This document shows, in pieces, positions 18,243-26,107 of a stretch of 46,014 nucleotides of DNA (within the stretch, counting starts at the first letter, position 1; the number at the start of each line of letters is the position of its first letter). Under the pieces are notes generated by a model. The model had not been told where the DNA came from. It worked only from the letters and a program-made list of their open reading frames with translations, and searched no databases. The translations under genes were made by a program, and so were the position numbers. This DNA is from Anaerolineaceae bacterium (GTDB taxonomy: Bacteria > Chloroflexota > Anaerolineae > Anaerolineales > Villigracilaceae): NCBI GenBank assembly GCA_003598975.1, contig QZIJ01000058.1, positions 1-46,014 on the forward strand, in the 5' to 3' direction.

Positions 18243-18291
18243 GCAAATTGGCAATTTGCTCTACAATCTGTAACGCAAATTGCCAATTTGC
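18243..18291. repeat. Paired palindromes, inverted, before the aminotransferase gene
   Basis: GCAAATTGGCAATTTGC (18243-18259) and GCAAATTGCCAATTTGC (18275-18291) are each near-palindromic and are also complementary to each other, flanked inside by CTAC and GTA. In RNA they could form one long hairpin ending 15 nt before the aminotransferase ATG. Confidence 0.8.
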
Positions 18292-18305
18292 ACATCGGAG
18301 CATCC

Positions 18306-19523
18306 ATGAAACTTAGCAAACTTGCCACTGAGATTGCAGAATCTCCCACCTTCGCCCTGAACGAGGAAGCGCGGCTTCTTCGGGAACGCGGCGAACCAGT
18401 CATCAACCTCGGCATCGGTGAGCCGAAGAATAAAACGCCAATTGCGGCGGTGCTTGCCTCGGGTGCAAAGTTGACCAGTGGGGAAGTGAAGTACACCCCG
18501 CCCGATGGCCTGCCTGGAATGAAGAAGGCCGTCATCAGATATACCGAGGAAAACTACAACCGACTGGCCGCCGTCGAAAATGTGATCGTCACCAACGGCG
18601 CGAAGCAATCGCTGTTCAATATCTTCTATTCCATTCTGAATCCGCAGGACGAGGTGATCGTCATCGCACCGTACTGGGTTTCGTACCCTGAGATCATCAA
18701 GATGTGTTACGGCGTGCCAGTCATCGTCACGCCCGAAGATGGGACGTTCACGCCGAACTTCGCGGAGATCGAGCGCGCGGTGACCTCCTACACGCGGGCG
18801 ATCATCATCAACAGCCCGAATAACCCGTCGGGCGCGATCTATCCTGCGGAGTTGATCGCGAAGATCGTGGATTTCTGTGAGCGCAAAGGCATCTTCCTGA
18901 TCTGTGACGATATCTATCACAAGTTGACGTTTGACCGCAACGTGGCGCATCCCGCCTGGGAGTTTACCAAACTGGATATCGAGAACTCGCACATCATCGT
19001 CGTCAATGGTGTGGCGAAGTTGTACGGGATGACGGGCTTCCGCGTCGGATGGGTGGTTGCGCCGCGCGATCTTATCAAAGTGATGACCAATGTTCAGGCA
19101 CAGACCACCTCGTGCGTCTCGCCCGTCTCGCAGGCGGCGGCAGAGGGCGCGCTGAACGGGATGCAGTCCGTGGTCGAGGCGTTGCGTCTGCAAATCGAGA
19201 ATAATTGCAATGTGCTCTTGCAGGAAATGAAATCGTTCAACGGGGCGCGGCTCATCCCTCCGCAGGGGACATTCTACGCCTTGCCAGACCTGCGCGCTTT
19301 TGGGACCAGTTCGGTGGACATGGCAAAATTCCTGCTCAAGAAAGCGCTGGTCGTGACCGTGCCTGGAAAAGAATTCGGCATGGAAGGCTTCATCCGCCTG
19401 TCGTTCGCGGGCTCGGTCAAGGATGTGACTGAGGGGCTGGCGCGCATCCGCTGGGCGCTCGACCCGACCTCGCCGAATGAGATTTACATTGGCGATAAGA
19501 AGTTGATCCGAGATTGGCTATAA
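18306..19523 (+). CDS. Pyridoxal-phosphate aminotransferase, class I (aspartate type)
   Basis: Fold-type I aminotransferase, 405 aa. Motifs include 'INLGIGEP', 'VTNGAKQSLFN', 'INSPNNPSGAIY', 'LICDDIYHKLTFD', the PLP-lysine segment 'GVAKLYGMTGFRVGW' and the C-terminal 'GFIRLSFA' with the carboxylate-binding Arg. The family includes aspartate and aspartate/prephenate aminotransferases; which substrate applies is not decided by sequence. The ATG at 18306 has CGGAG at 18296-18300, and the frame upstream runs through the repeats. pckA follows 78 nt later, so the pair links oxaloacetate transamination and decarboxylation. Confidence 0.92.
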   Translation: MKLSKLATEIAESPTFALNEEARLLRERGEPVINLGIGEPKNKTPIAAVLASGAKLTSGEVKYTPPDGLPGMKKAVIRYTEENYNRLAAVENVIVTNGAKQSLFNIFYSILNPQDEVIVIAPYWVSYPEIIKMCYGVPVIVTPEDGTFTPNFAEIERAVTSYTRAIIINSPNNPSGAIYPAELIAKIVDFCERKGIFLICDDIYHKLTFDRNVAHPAWEFTKLDIENSHIIVVNGVAKLYGMTGFRVGWVVAPRDLIKVMTNVQAQTTSCVSPVSQAAAEGALNGMQSVVEALRLQIENNCNVLLQEMKSFNGARLIPPQGTFYALPDLRAFGTSSVDMAKFLLKKALVVTVPGKEFGMEGFIRLSFAGSVKDVTEGLARIRWALDPTSPNEIYIGDKKLIRDWL

Positions 19524-19531
19524 AACAGTAA

Positions 19532-19582
19532 GGGCATAGCGGAGGGTCAGTAATTTTATTGACCAATCGCCCCGCTATGCCC
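19532..19582 (+). other. Large inverted repeat in the pckA leader
   Basis: Outer arms GGGCATAGCGG / CCGCTATGCCC (19532-19542, 19572-19582) with an inner GGTCA / TGACC pair. It ends 19 nt before the pckA start. No T-run follows. It could be a control structure in the pckA leader or a mobile palindrome. Confidence 0.65.
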
Positions 19583-19601
19583 CAACGGAGACAATCTAAT
19601 T

Positions 19602-21248
19602 ATGAATAACCTACTCAACATCAAAACCCCTGCAGAATCCGTCGCTCAGATTCGTAAAGCGGATTACAACCTGTCCAATCATGGCGTGACCAATTTGCGG
19701 CTGGCGTATTGGAATCTTGCAACCGAGGCGCTGTACGAGGAAGCCGTCTTCCGCGGCGAGGGCGCGACCGTCGTCGGCGGGCCGTTCGTCGCGTTTACGG
19801 GCAAGCACACCGCGAGGTCCGCGAATGATAAGTTCGTCGTCCGCGAAGTGACCAGCGAGGGCAACGTCTGGTGGGGACAGTACAATCGCCCGTTCAGTGC
19901 GGAAAAGTTCGAAGAGTTATACGCGCGCCTGCTTGGGTTCATGCAGGGACGCGATGTTTTTGTGCAGGATGTCTACGCGGGTGCGGACGAGAATTACCGC
20001 CTACCCATCCGCATGGTGACCGAACACGCCTGGCACAGCCATTTTGCGCGCAACATGCTCCTCGTGCCGCAATCGCTGGAGGAGTACAAACGCTTCGTGC
20101 CCGAGTTCACCATCATTGCGATGCCGTCATTCAAGGGCCAGCCGTCCGTGGATAGCACCGTCACCGAGACATTTATTTGCCTGTCGTTCGAAAAGAAACT
20201 TGCCATCGTGGGCAATTCGGCCTACGCGGGCGAGTTGAAGAAATCGGTCTTTACCATTTTGAATTACCTGCTTCCGCTGGAAGGCGTGCTTTCGATGCAC
20301 TGCTCGGCTAACGTCAGCCCTGAAAATTCCGATGACGTGGCGCTCTTCTTCGGTCTGAGCGGGACGGGCAAGACGACTCTTTCCGCAGACCCGACGCGGC
20401 GTCTCATCGGCGACGACGAGCATGGCTGGAGCGACGAGGGCGTGTTCAACTTCGAGGCGGGGTGCTACGCCAAAGTGATCGGACTCTCCGCCTCTGCCGA
20501 ACCTGAGATCTACGCCACGACCAAACGCTTCGGGACGATCCTCGAGAACGTCCCCTACGACCCCGTGACCCGCTTCATTGATCTCGACGACGACACGGTG
20601 ACCGAGAACACGCGCGCTTCCTACCCGTTGGAGTTCATCGCGAACGCTGTCCCTGAAAAGAAGGCAGGACATCCGAAGAACATCATCCTGTTGACGTGCG
20701 ACGCCAGCGGCGTGATGCCTCCGATCGCGCGCCTGACCCCAAACCAGACGCTGTACCAGTTCATTTCGGGCTACACCGCCAAAGTCGGCGGGACCGAGGT
20801 GGGACTCGGCGTAGAGCCAGAGATCACCTTCTCGGCCTGCTTCGGCGGCCCGTTCATGGTGCACCATCCGTATAAATATGCCGAACTGCTTAAGAACAAG
20901 ATCCAACGTTACGGCGTGAACTGCTGGCTGGTCAACACGGGCTGGACGGGTGGGCCGTACGGCGTTGGCAAACGTATCAGCATCAAGTACACGCGCGCCC
21001 TGCTCAATGCCGCGTTGACGGGAAAACTCGCGAACGTCAAATACTACCAGGACCCGATCTTCGGCTTCGAAGTCCCGAAGACTTGCCCCGACGTGCCAGA
21101 GTCTGTGCTGGAGCCGTGGTCCAGTTGGCCGAGCCGCGAGGAGTATGATAAGCGGTACAAGGATTTGGCGCTGCGTTTCATCCAGAATTTCAAGAAGTTT
21201 GAGGAGGGGACGCCGATTGAAGTGGTGGAGGCGGGGCCGAGGGTGTAG
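19602..21248 (+). CDS. pckA: Phosphoenolpyruvate carboxykinase (ATP)
   Basis: Converts oxaloacetate and ATP to PEP, CO2 and ADP, the entry to gluconeogenesis (or the reverse anaplerotic reaction), 548 aa. It has the kinase P-loop GLSGTGKT (residues 251-258), 'LIGDDEHGWSDEGVFNFEAG' with metal-binding acidic residues, 'ENTRASYPLEFI' and 'NTGWTGGPYGVGKRI', all diagnostic of the ATP-using class. ATG at 19602; ACGGAG is about 10 nt upstream. Together with gpmA and the aminotransferase it gives this window a gluconeogenic core. Confidence 0.98.
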   Translation: MNNLLNIKTPAESVAQIRKADYNLSNHGVTNLRLAYWNLATEALYEEAVFRGEGATVVGGPFVAFTGKHTARSANDKFVVREVTSEGNVWWGQYNRPFSAEKFEELYARLLGFMQGRDVFVQDVYAGADENYRLPIRMVTEHAWHSHFARNMLLVPQSLEEYKRFVPEFTIIAMPSFKGQPSVDSTVTETFICLSFEKKLAIVGNSAYAGELKKSVFTILNYLLPLEGVLSMHCSANVSPENSDDVALFFGLSGTGKTTLSADPTRRLIGDDEHGWSDEGVFNFEAGCYAKVIGLSASAEPEIYATTKRFGTILENVPYDPVTRFIDLDDDTVTENTRASYPLEFIANAVPEKKAGHPKNIILLTCDASGVMPPIARLTPNQTLYQFISGYTAKVGGTEVGLGVEPEITFSACFGGPFMVHHPYKYAELLKNKIQRYGVNCWLVNTGWTGGPYGVGKRISIKYTRALLNAALTGKLANVKYYQDPIFGFEVPKTCPDVPESVLEPWSSWPSREEYDKRYKDLALRFIQNFKKFEEGTPIEVVEAGPRV

Positions 21249-21269
21249 TGATCGGTAAATGGTAATTGA

Positions 21270-21305
21270 CAAAGCGGACGAGTCTCCTCGTCCGCTTTGT
21301 TTTGT
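21270..21305. terminator. Bidirectional terminator between pckA and arsM
   Basis: 14-bp stem ACAAAGCGGACGAG / CTCGTCCGCTTTGT with a 4-nt loop and TTTTG after it; the complementary A-run serves the minus strand. It separates two convergent genes. Confidence 0.9.
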
Positions 21306-21329
21306 CATTCAAAAAATACCCGTTGCGTC

Positions 21330-22127
21330 TTAAGGCTTATACGCCGTGATCTTCGCGCTGTAGACCGCCTTGTAAACATCCTCGCGCGGGATGGATTGCA
21401 GTTCAATCGAGTCCTTCATGTCATCCAGCGCGGCGTCCACCGTTTCCTTGTCGAAGAAGACGGGCTTGACTTCCACATTCACAAAGCCGACTGCCTCCAT
21501 CATGCCGATATAATCGCTGGCTTCCACTGCGCCCGCCACGCATCCCGCCCAGGCGCTCAGGCTTTGCTTCACTGCCTCGGGCAGGGGGCCATCGGTGACG
21601 ATATCCGACACGGCCAGTTTTCCGCCCGACTTCAACACGCGGAACGTCTCAGCGAAGACTTTCGATTTGTCGGGTGAAAGATTGATGACGCAGTTCGAGA
21701 TGACAACGTCCACTGTGTCCGACTCGACGGGCAGGTCTTCGATGTAACCCTGACGGAATTCCACGTTGGACAAGTTCAATCGCTTCGCGCTCGAAGTGGC
21801 GCGTTCCAGCATTTCAGGGGTCATATCCACGCCGATGACGCGTCCCGTCGCGCCGACCTGTTTGGCCGCGAAAAAGCAATCGAGTCCCGCGCCCGACCCG
21901 AGGTCCAGGACGGTTTGACCCGCTTTCAGCGAGGCGAGCGTGATCGGGTCGCCGCATCCGTAACTGACGGTGGATTCGCCCTCGGGGAGGCTGGTCAGCA
22001 AATCTACGGGGTAGAGATTGCTGTCGGTGGTGCAACAATCCGACGGTCCGCAACAAGAGGCGTTGCTTTTTATCCGTTCGGCGTAGTGCTCTCGGACGGC
22101 CTCGTGAATGGGGGTGTTGGTGGTCAT
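21330..22127 (-). CDS. arsM: Arsenite methyltransferase
   Basis: SAM-dependent enzyme that methylates As(III), 265 aa. SAM motif 'VLDLGSGAGLDCFFAAK' lies at residues 73-89. The three conserved arsenic-binding cysteines are present as Cys58 (SYGCGDP), Cys146 (ISNCVINL) and Cys196 (WAGCVAGA). The N-terminus also carries two Cys pairs in 'CCGPSDCC' (residues 25-32), which could be a further metalloid site. The ATG at 22127 has AGGAG upstream; 20 residues of open frame before it run through the operator. The gene has its own ars-type operator and is separated from arsR by a terminator. Confidence 0.95.
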   Translation of the reverse strand: MTTNTPIHEAVREHYAERIKSNASCCGPSDCCTTDSNLYPVDLLTSLPEGESTVSYGCGDPITLASLKAGQTVLDLGSGAGLDCFFAAKQVGATGRVIGVDMTPEMLERATSSAKRLNLSNVEFRQGYIEDLPVESDTVDVVISNCVINLSPDKSKVFAETFRVLKSGGKLAVSDIVTDGPLPEAVKQSLSAWAGCVAGAVEASDYIGMMEAVGFVNVEVKPVFFDKETVDAALDDMKDSIELQSIPREDVYKAVYSAKITAYKP

Positions 22128-22140
22128 TTTTTCTCCTTGT

Positions 22141-22156
22141 ATAGAAGTTTGTCTAT
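22141..22156. promoter_or_regulatory. ArsR operator-like palindrome upstream of arsM
   Basis: ATAGA-N6-TCTAT, 14 nt before the arsM start codon and overlapping any promoter. It has the same arms and spacing as the site in the arsR promoter. Confidence 0.75.
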
Positions 22157-22168
22157 GAATTGTGATGC

Positions 22169-22201
22169 AAAAAACGGGACGCCGCATGGGAGGGCATCCC
22201 G
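22169..22201 (-). terminator. Terminator of arsR
   Basis: On the minus strand CGGGATGCC / GGCGTCCCG with a 9-nt loop and TTTTTT. It begins 2 nt after the arsR stop codon and lies between arsR and arsM, implying separate transcription units or read-through control. Confidence 0.85.
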
Positions 22202-22203
22202 AA

Positions 22204-22515
22204 TTAGCCCTGGATGATTTGTTTCAAATTTATGGTGGTTTCCGATTCGGGCGCGAATTTAAACATGACCTGTCCGCAACAAACGGCAAGGTGATCCTGG
22301 TTGAGAGAGTAGAAAGTCTGTTTGCCTTCCTCGCGAATGTTGACGAGGCCCGCGTCGCGCAGGATGGCGAGGTGATGCGAAATGGTTGGCTGGGTGAAGC
22401 CGACCTTTTCCACGATCTCGTTGACAGACAGCCAGCAACAACAACACTCGCTCATAATTCTTTGGCGTGTGTCATCTGCAATGGCTTTGGCAAAGAGAAC
22501 AGGATCGAATTTCAT
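22204..22515 (-). CDS. arsR: ArsR/SmtB family metalloregulator
   Basis: Winged-helix repressor of 103 aa that should release DNA on binding As(III). The recognition helix is 'FTQPTISHHLAILRDAGLV' (40-58). The usual ELCVCDL metal site is replaced by four cysteines in a row (Cys24-27, 'ECCCCWL'), with another pair at Cys79-80. Its own promoter contains a palindrome between -35 and -10, so it is very likely autoregulated, and an identical palindrome precedes arsM. Confidence 0.93.
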   Translation of the reverse strand: MKFDPVLFAKAIADDTRQRIMSECCCCWLSVNEIVEKVGFTQPTISHHLAILRDAGLVNIREEGKQTFYSLNQDHLAVCCGQVMFKFAPESETTINLKQIIQG

Positions 22516-22533
22516 GGGAAAACTTTCAAGGAC

Positions 22534-22561
22534 ATTATATAGATAAACGTCTATTTGTCAA
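22534..22561 (-). promoter_or_regulatory. arsR promoter with embedded operator
   Basis: On the minus strand TTGACA (22556-22561), a 16-nt spacer and TATAAT (22534-22539). The spacer is filled by the palindrome ATAGA-N6-TCTAT (plus strand 22539-22554), an ideal place for a repressor. Confidence 0.85.
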
Positions 22562-22676
22562 GTGCAATAATCCGGTTTTGTATAACCTTCTCAGAGCCTG
22601 AGGATTCTCAACGCGAATGTCGCGAATTTGCAAATGACGCGAATAAGTCAAGAATAATTCGTGGAATTCGCTCACG

Positions 22677-22702
22677 CTTGCACCTGGCGCAAGTGCAGGT
22701 GT
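22677..22702. repeat. 26-nt dispersed repeat, copy 2
   Basis: Begins CTTGCACCTGG and ends AAGTGCAGGTGT; one base differs from the copy at 6059-6084. CTTGC pairs with GCAAG, and CACCTG pairs with CAGGTG, so two mutually exclusive hairpins are possible. Confidence 0.75.
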
Positions 22703-22719
22703 TCGCGTTATTTGCGTTC

Positions 22720-22735
22720 CAAATTGGCCAATTTG
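22720..22735. repeat. Perfect palindrome of the CAAATTG family
   Basis: CAAATTGGCCAATTTG, an exact 16-nt palindrome related to the four other members in this window. Confidence 0.75.
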
Positions 22736-22860
22736 TCAAGCGACTTTGAGAAAGCCATATCCAATTTTGCATACGTTAATATTTCACTCATCGCCTTTAC
22801 AGCAAAATCCAAAACTGTGATTTAATAGGGCGACCCCAGCATGAACGCATTGGAGCATCC

Positions 22861-23949
22861 ATGACCGAATCCCCCCCGCGCTCGCGCCTCCTTTGGGCCG
22901 ATATCACCCGCGCCGTTTCCGCGTTTGGCGTCATCTTCACGCACGTCACGATGATCATCGTCAACTATTGGGACAAAAAACCGCTCGTCCGCGGCGATGA
23001 AGTATGGTGGACGACCAGCGTCTTCTACGCCTTTCTGGCGCGCTCCGCCCTCGGTCTGTTTTTCATGATCAGCGGGTATCTTCTCCTTCCGATTGCCACC
23101 GACACTTTCTCCTTCCTGAAAAAACGCCTGTGGAAATTACTCGTCCCGCTCGCGTTCTGGGGCGCGTTCTATCTTTTATGGCAGGGCGAATATCCGCAGG
23201 ACACCGTCAAGGCCATCAAGTATGTGCTCAGTTCACTTCTGGAAGGCAAGGTGGAATTCCACCTGTGGTTCCTGTATACCTTCATCGGCATCTATCTCTT
23301 CGTTCCCATCCTGAGTATCTTCATCCGACACGGGAAGGAAAGCGACGTTTGGTACTACGTGGCAGTCTGGTTTTTGCTGGGGCCTATCTTTGGCTTCCTC
23401 TATTGGGCGAGCGGGAATTTCATCAGCCTGACACAGTTTGGATATTTTTCGGGATTCATCGGATTCTTCCTGCTGGGCTATCTGCTTGGCCGCATCGAAC
23501 TGGACAGAAAGTGGATTCTCGCCATCTGGATTTTGCTTCCCCTGTGGGCGGCGGCAGAGACCTACGGCATGTACCGCGAGACCAAGATTGAGAAATTCAT
23601 TGCTGACCAGTGGTTCGACACGTTGACTATCCACGTGGCGCCCTACACCGCCCTGATGTTCATTGCGCTGAAAGGACTCGGCCAGCGCGTCCAATCCCGA
23701 CTTTCCGCGGATTCCCGCGTCCCTGCGATCTGGGAGGCGCTCAGTCGCGCCAGCCTTGGCATCATCCTCATCCACGTCGCTGTGTTGGAGATCATGTATC
23801 AGGGCATTGGCGGTTTCCATCTCGCTCCGTACGATTTCCACCCCGCGCTCTCTGTGCCGATCATTTCGATCATCAGTTATGTTGTCTGTTTCGGGTTGGT
23901 GTACTTGATTCAGCGCATCCCCCTCCTCAAGTACACCGTCGGAACGTGA
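22861..23949 (+). CDS. Acyltransferase family 3 membrane protein (copy 1 of 3)
   Basis: Polytopic membrane protein of 362 aa with about ten helices. It fits the acyltransferase-3/WecH-like family: early helix 'AFGVIFTHVTMIIVNYW' with the expected catalytic-type His, 'GLFFMISGYLLLP', 'FLKKRLWKLLVPLAFWG' and 'HLWFLYTFIGIYLFVPIL'. Such proteins O-acetylate cell-envelope polysaccharides or peptidoglycan. ATG at 22861 follows GGAG. It is the first of three consecutive related genes (25- and 37-nt gaps) that must share a transcript. Confidence 0.88.
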   Translation: MTESPPRSRLLWADITRAVSAFGVIFTHVTMIIVNYWDKKPLVRGDEVWWTTSVFYAFLARSALGLFFMISGYLLLPIATDTFSFLKKRLWKLLVPLAFWGAFYLLWQGEYPQDTVKAIKYVLSSLLEGKVEFHLWFLYTFIGIYLFVPILSIFIRHGKESDVWYYVAVWFLLGPIFGFLYWASGNFISLTQFGYFSGFIGFFLLGYLLGRIELDRKWILAIWILLPLWAAAETYGMYRETKIEKFIADQWFDTLTIHVAPYTALMFIALKGLGQRVQSRLSADSRVPAIWEALSRASLGIILIHVAVLEIMYQGIGGFHLAPYDFHPALSVPIISIISYVVCFGLVYLIQRIPLLKYTVGT

Positions 23950-23974
23950 CTCTTCCTCCGCAAAGGAAACTTTC

Positions 23975-25003
23975 ATGCAATCCTCTCCGCGTCCTGCCTA
24001 TCTTCCCTGGGTGGACCTCACCCGCATCATCGCCATCTTCTTCGTGATCGTGGTGCACGTCTCCTATCAACTCGTCTTCAAATGGGGACAGATTCCCTTT
24101 GATTGGTGGATGCTCGGCAACATCGTGGATGGCGCTTCGCGTACCGCGGTTTCGCTCTTCTTTATGATCAGCGGATACCTCAACCTCATTCACCCCATGC
24201 CGTGGAAGGAGTACTTCAAGCGGCGGATTCCGCGCATCCTGATTCTTCTCATCTCATGGTCGTTGATCCATATGTTTCTGCTGGCTTACACGGGTCAGCG
24301 TGAGTACACACTCGTCACCGCTTTTGAAGCCATCCTGACTGGGTCTGTGTATGACCACCTCTGGTTCATGTATTCCTTGTTTGGCTTGTATCTCATTACG
24401 CCCATCTTTTGGAAACTTGCAGAGTTGGACAGGAATTCCATCTGGTATCTTGTTCTTCTCTGGGTCTTCTTCGAGCCAGTCGTCTCCCTCATTGACCGAT
24501 TCCTCGGACTGAAATTCGGCTTCATCCTGCCTCAGGCGACAGGCTACCTGGGCTTTTACCTGCTTGGATATTTGCTCGGCACGCGCGAACTCACCCGCAA
24601 ACAATCCTGGCTGGGATTTGGAACCTGGCTCCTTGCCTCGCTCTTCATCATCCTCGGCACCTGGGCACTGACGGCCTCCAGCGGCGCAGCCGATGTCACC
24701 TTTTACTACATCAACGGCCTGCCCGTCTTTGTCGGCGCAGTTGGCTTGTTCATTTTTGTTAAATCGCTCAAGTTCGACAGTCTCGCCGTCCGCTTCTTCG
24801 GCGCCACCACTACAGGCGTTTTCCTGATGCACTACATCGTGATTGACCTGGTGAAGCGCGGTCTGCTTGGCGTCAAACTTTCCGCATTTCACCCTAATCC
24901 GTACATTGGCGTGCCGATCACATCGCTGGTTGTCTTCCTGCTTTCTGCCCTAATTACCTGGTTGTTGCTACGCGTTCCCGTCCTGCGCCGCATTGCCTCT
25001 TAA
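23975..25003 (+). CDS. Acyltransferase family 3 membrane protein (copy 2 of 3)
   Basis: 342 aa, about ten helices, same layout as its neighbours: 'IIAIFFVIVVHVSYQLV' with the His of the first helix, 'SLFFMISGYLNL', 'EYFKRRIPRILILLISW' and 'HLWFMYSLFGLYLITPIF'. It is paralogous to the genes on both sides but well diverged, so the duplication is old. GGAAA lies 6 nt before the ATG. Confidence 0.88.
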   Translation: MQSSPRPAYLPWVDLTRIIAIFFVIVVHVSYQLVFKWGQIPFDWWMLGNIVDGASRTAVSLFFMISGYLNLIHPMPWKEYFKRRIPRILILLISWSLIHMFLLAYTGQREYTLVTAFEAILTGSVYDHLWFMYSLFGLYLITPIFWKLAELDRNSIWYLVLLWVFFEPVVSLIDRFLGLKFGFILPQATGYLGFYLLGYLLGTRELTRKQSWLGFGTWLLASLFIILGTWALTASSGAADVTFYYINGLPVFVGAVGLFIFVKSLKFDSLAVRFFGATTTGVFLMHYIVIDLVKRGLLGVKLSAFHPNPYIGVPITSLVVFLLSALITWLLLRVPVLRRIAS

Positions 25004-25040
25004 TGGGTATAATCGGGCGATTCTGGAACTTGAGGTATTC

Positions 25041-26105
25041 ATGCAGGCAATGACTTCAACTCAATCCCCTTCCCGCCATCTTTGGGCGGACTTTGTCCGC
25101 AATATTGGCATTCTCCTTGTCATCCTGGGACATGTCTCTGGCATGGTCGTCCAGCGCCTGGACAAGATTCCTGTTGGCGATTGGATGGCGGGCAATGTCT
25201 ACAATGTGATTGCGCGCGCCTGCGTCCCGCTTCTGTTCATGGTCAGTGGCGCGCTTCTGCTTCCGCGCCAGGAAAGCCTCGGCGATTTTTATCGCAAGCG
25301 TTTTCAAAGGGTGATCTTCCCCTTCATTTTCTGGTCGGTTTTATACATGCTCTGGAACAATGCGGGATACCAGAATTACACAATAATTAATGCCATCAAG
25401 ACCATGGGAATTTACATCCTGGTCGCGCCTGCGGAGTACCACCTCTGGTTTATGTATGAACTGTTCGGTGTATACATGCTAACCCCGCTTTTCCGTAAGG
25501 CTGTGGATTCTAGGCGGGAGGATCTTTTATGGTATTTTGTCGCCATTTGGTTCCTATTTGGCCCGCTCAAGCGTTTGTTCCAATTTCTCACCCCCTATGA
25601 AGTCATCTTTGACCTTGGGTATCTGAACGGCTACATCGGCTACTTCGTGCTTGGATATCTGCTGACCCGAATCCCAACCGGGAAGTGGATGATTTGGGCG
25701 TCGGGTGCGGTTTACCTGCTTTCGGCGGTTTTCACGGGTTATATGACCTTTTATTATTTTCAGACCCGCCCCGGCATGACCACTTACTATCAATACCTGC
25801 TTGGCATTAATATCGTTTTTCTTTCTGTATCCGCCTATATTCTGTTGAAGGCCGCAGGTGACGCCATCTTTTCGGTTCCGCGCCCGCGCCTCGAAAAATT
25901 CGCGGTCGGGCTCACCTCGGCCAGTTTTGGGATGTATCTCGTCCACGTTTTTGTGCTTAACTTTGTCAGGGTGAATCTCGTCTCCCCTGTGGATTCTCCG
26001 TCGGTCTATACCATCCCGCTGGTGACCGCCACCGTTTTTCTCATCTCGTGGGTCATTATCGCCATTCTTCAAAAAATTCCCATCCTGCGTTCGCTTGTGG
26101 CCTAG
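25041..26105 (+). CDS. Acyltransferase family 3 membrane protein (copy 3 of 3)
   Basis: 354 aa from the ATG at 25041, which is preceded by GAGGT; a 16-residue extension upstream overlaps the end of copy 2 and is unlikely. Key segments: 'IGILLVILGHVSGMVV' (His), 'PLLFMVSGALLLP', 'DFYRKRFQRVIFPFIFW' and 'HLWFMYELFGVYMLTPLF'. It ends 2 nt from the stop codon of the convergent SEDS-PBP gene, with no terminator between them. Confidence 0.88.
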   Translation: MQAMTSTQSPSRHLWADFVRNIGILLVILGHVSGMVVQRLDKIPVGDWMAGNVYNVIARACVPLLFMVSGALLLPRQESLGDFYRKRFQRVIFPFIFWSVLYMLWNNAGYQNYTIINAIKTMGIYILVAPAEYHLWFMYELFGVYMLTPLFRKAVDSRREDLLWYFVAIWFLFGPLKRLFQFLTPYEVIFDLGYLNGYIGYFVLGYLLTRIPTGKWMIWASGAVYLLSAVFTGYMTFYYFQTRPGMTTYYQYLLGINIVFLSVSAYILLKAAGDAIFSVPRPRLEKFAVGLTSASFGMYLVHVFVLNFVRVNLVSPVDSPSVYTIPLVTATVFLISWVIIAILQKIPILRSLVA

Positions 26106-26107
26106 CG

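Larger units (their letters stand above)
22562..22860. other. Repeat-rich intergenic stretch arsR to acyltransferase array
   Basis: No gene found. It contains a patchwork of CGCGAAT/ATTCGCG words (about 22610-22675), the second copy of the 26-nt repeat (22677-22702) and a perfect 16-nt palindrome (22720-22735). The last 120 nt are plain AT-rich DNA in which a promoter for the acyltransferase genes is likely but not clear. Confidence 0.5.

Noticed and set aside
18145-18273. 42-codon frame through the candidate small RNA
   Set aside because: It runs across the terminator and into the palindrome repeat, with no ribosome binding site.
20127-21308. 393-codon minus-strand frame opposite pckA
   Set aside because: Antisense of a highly conserved enzyme, Arg-rich, no start signal.
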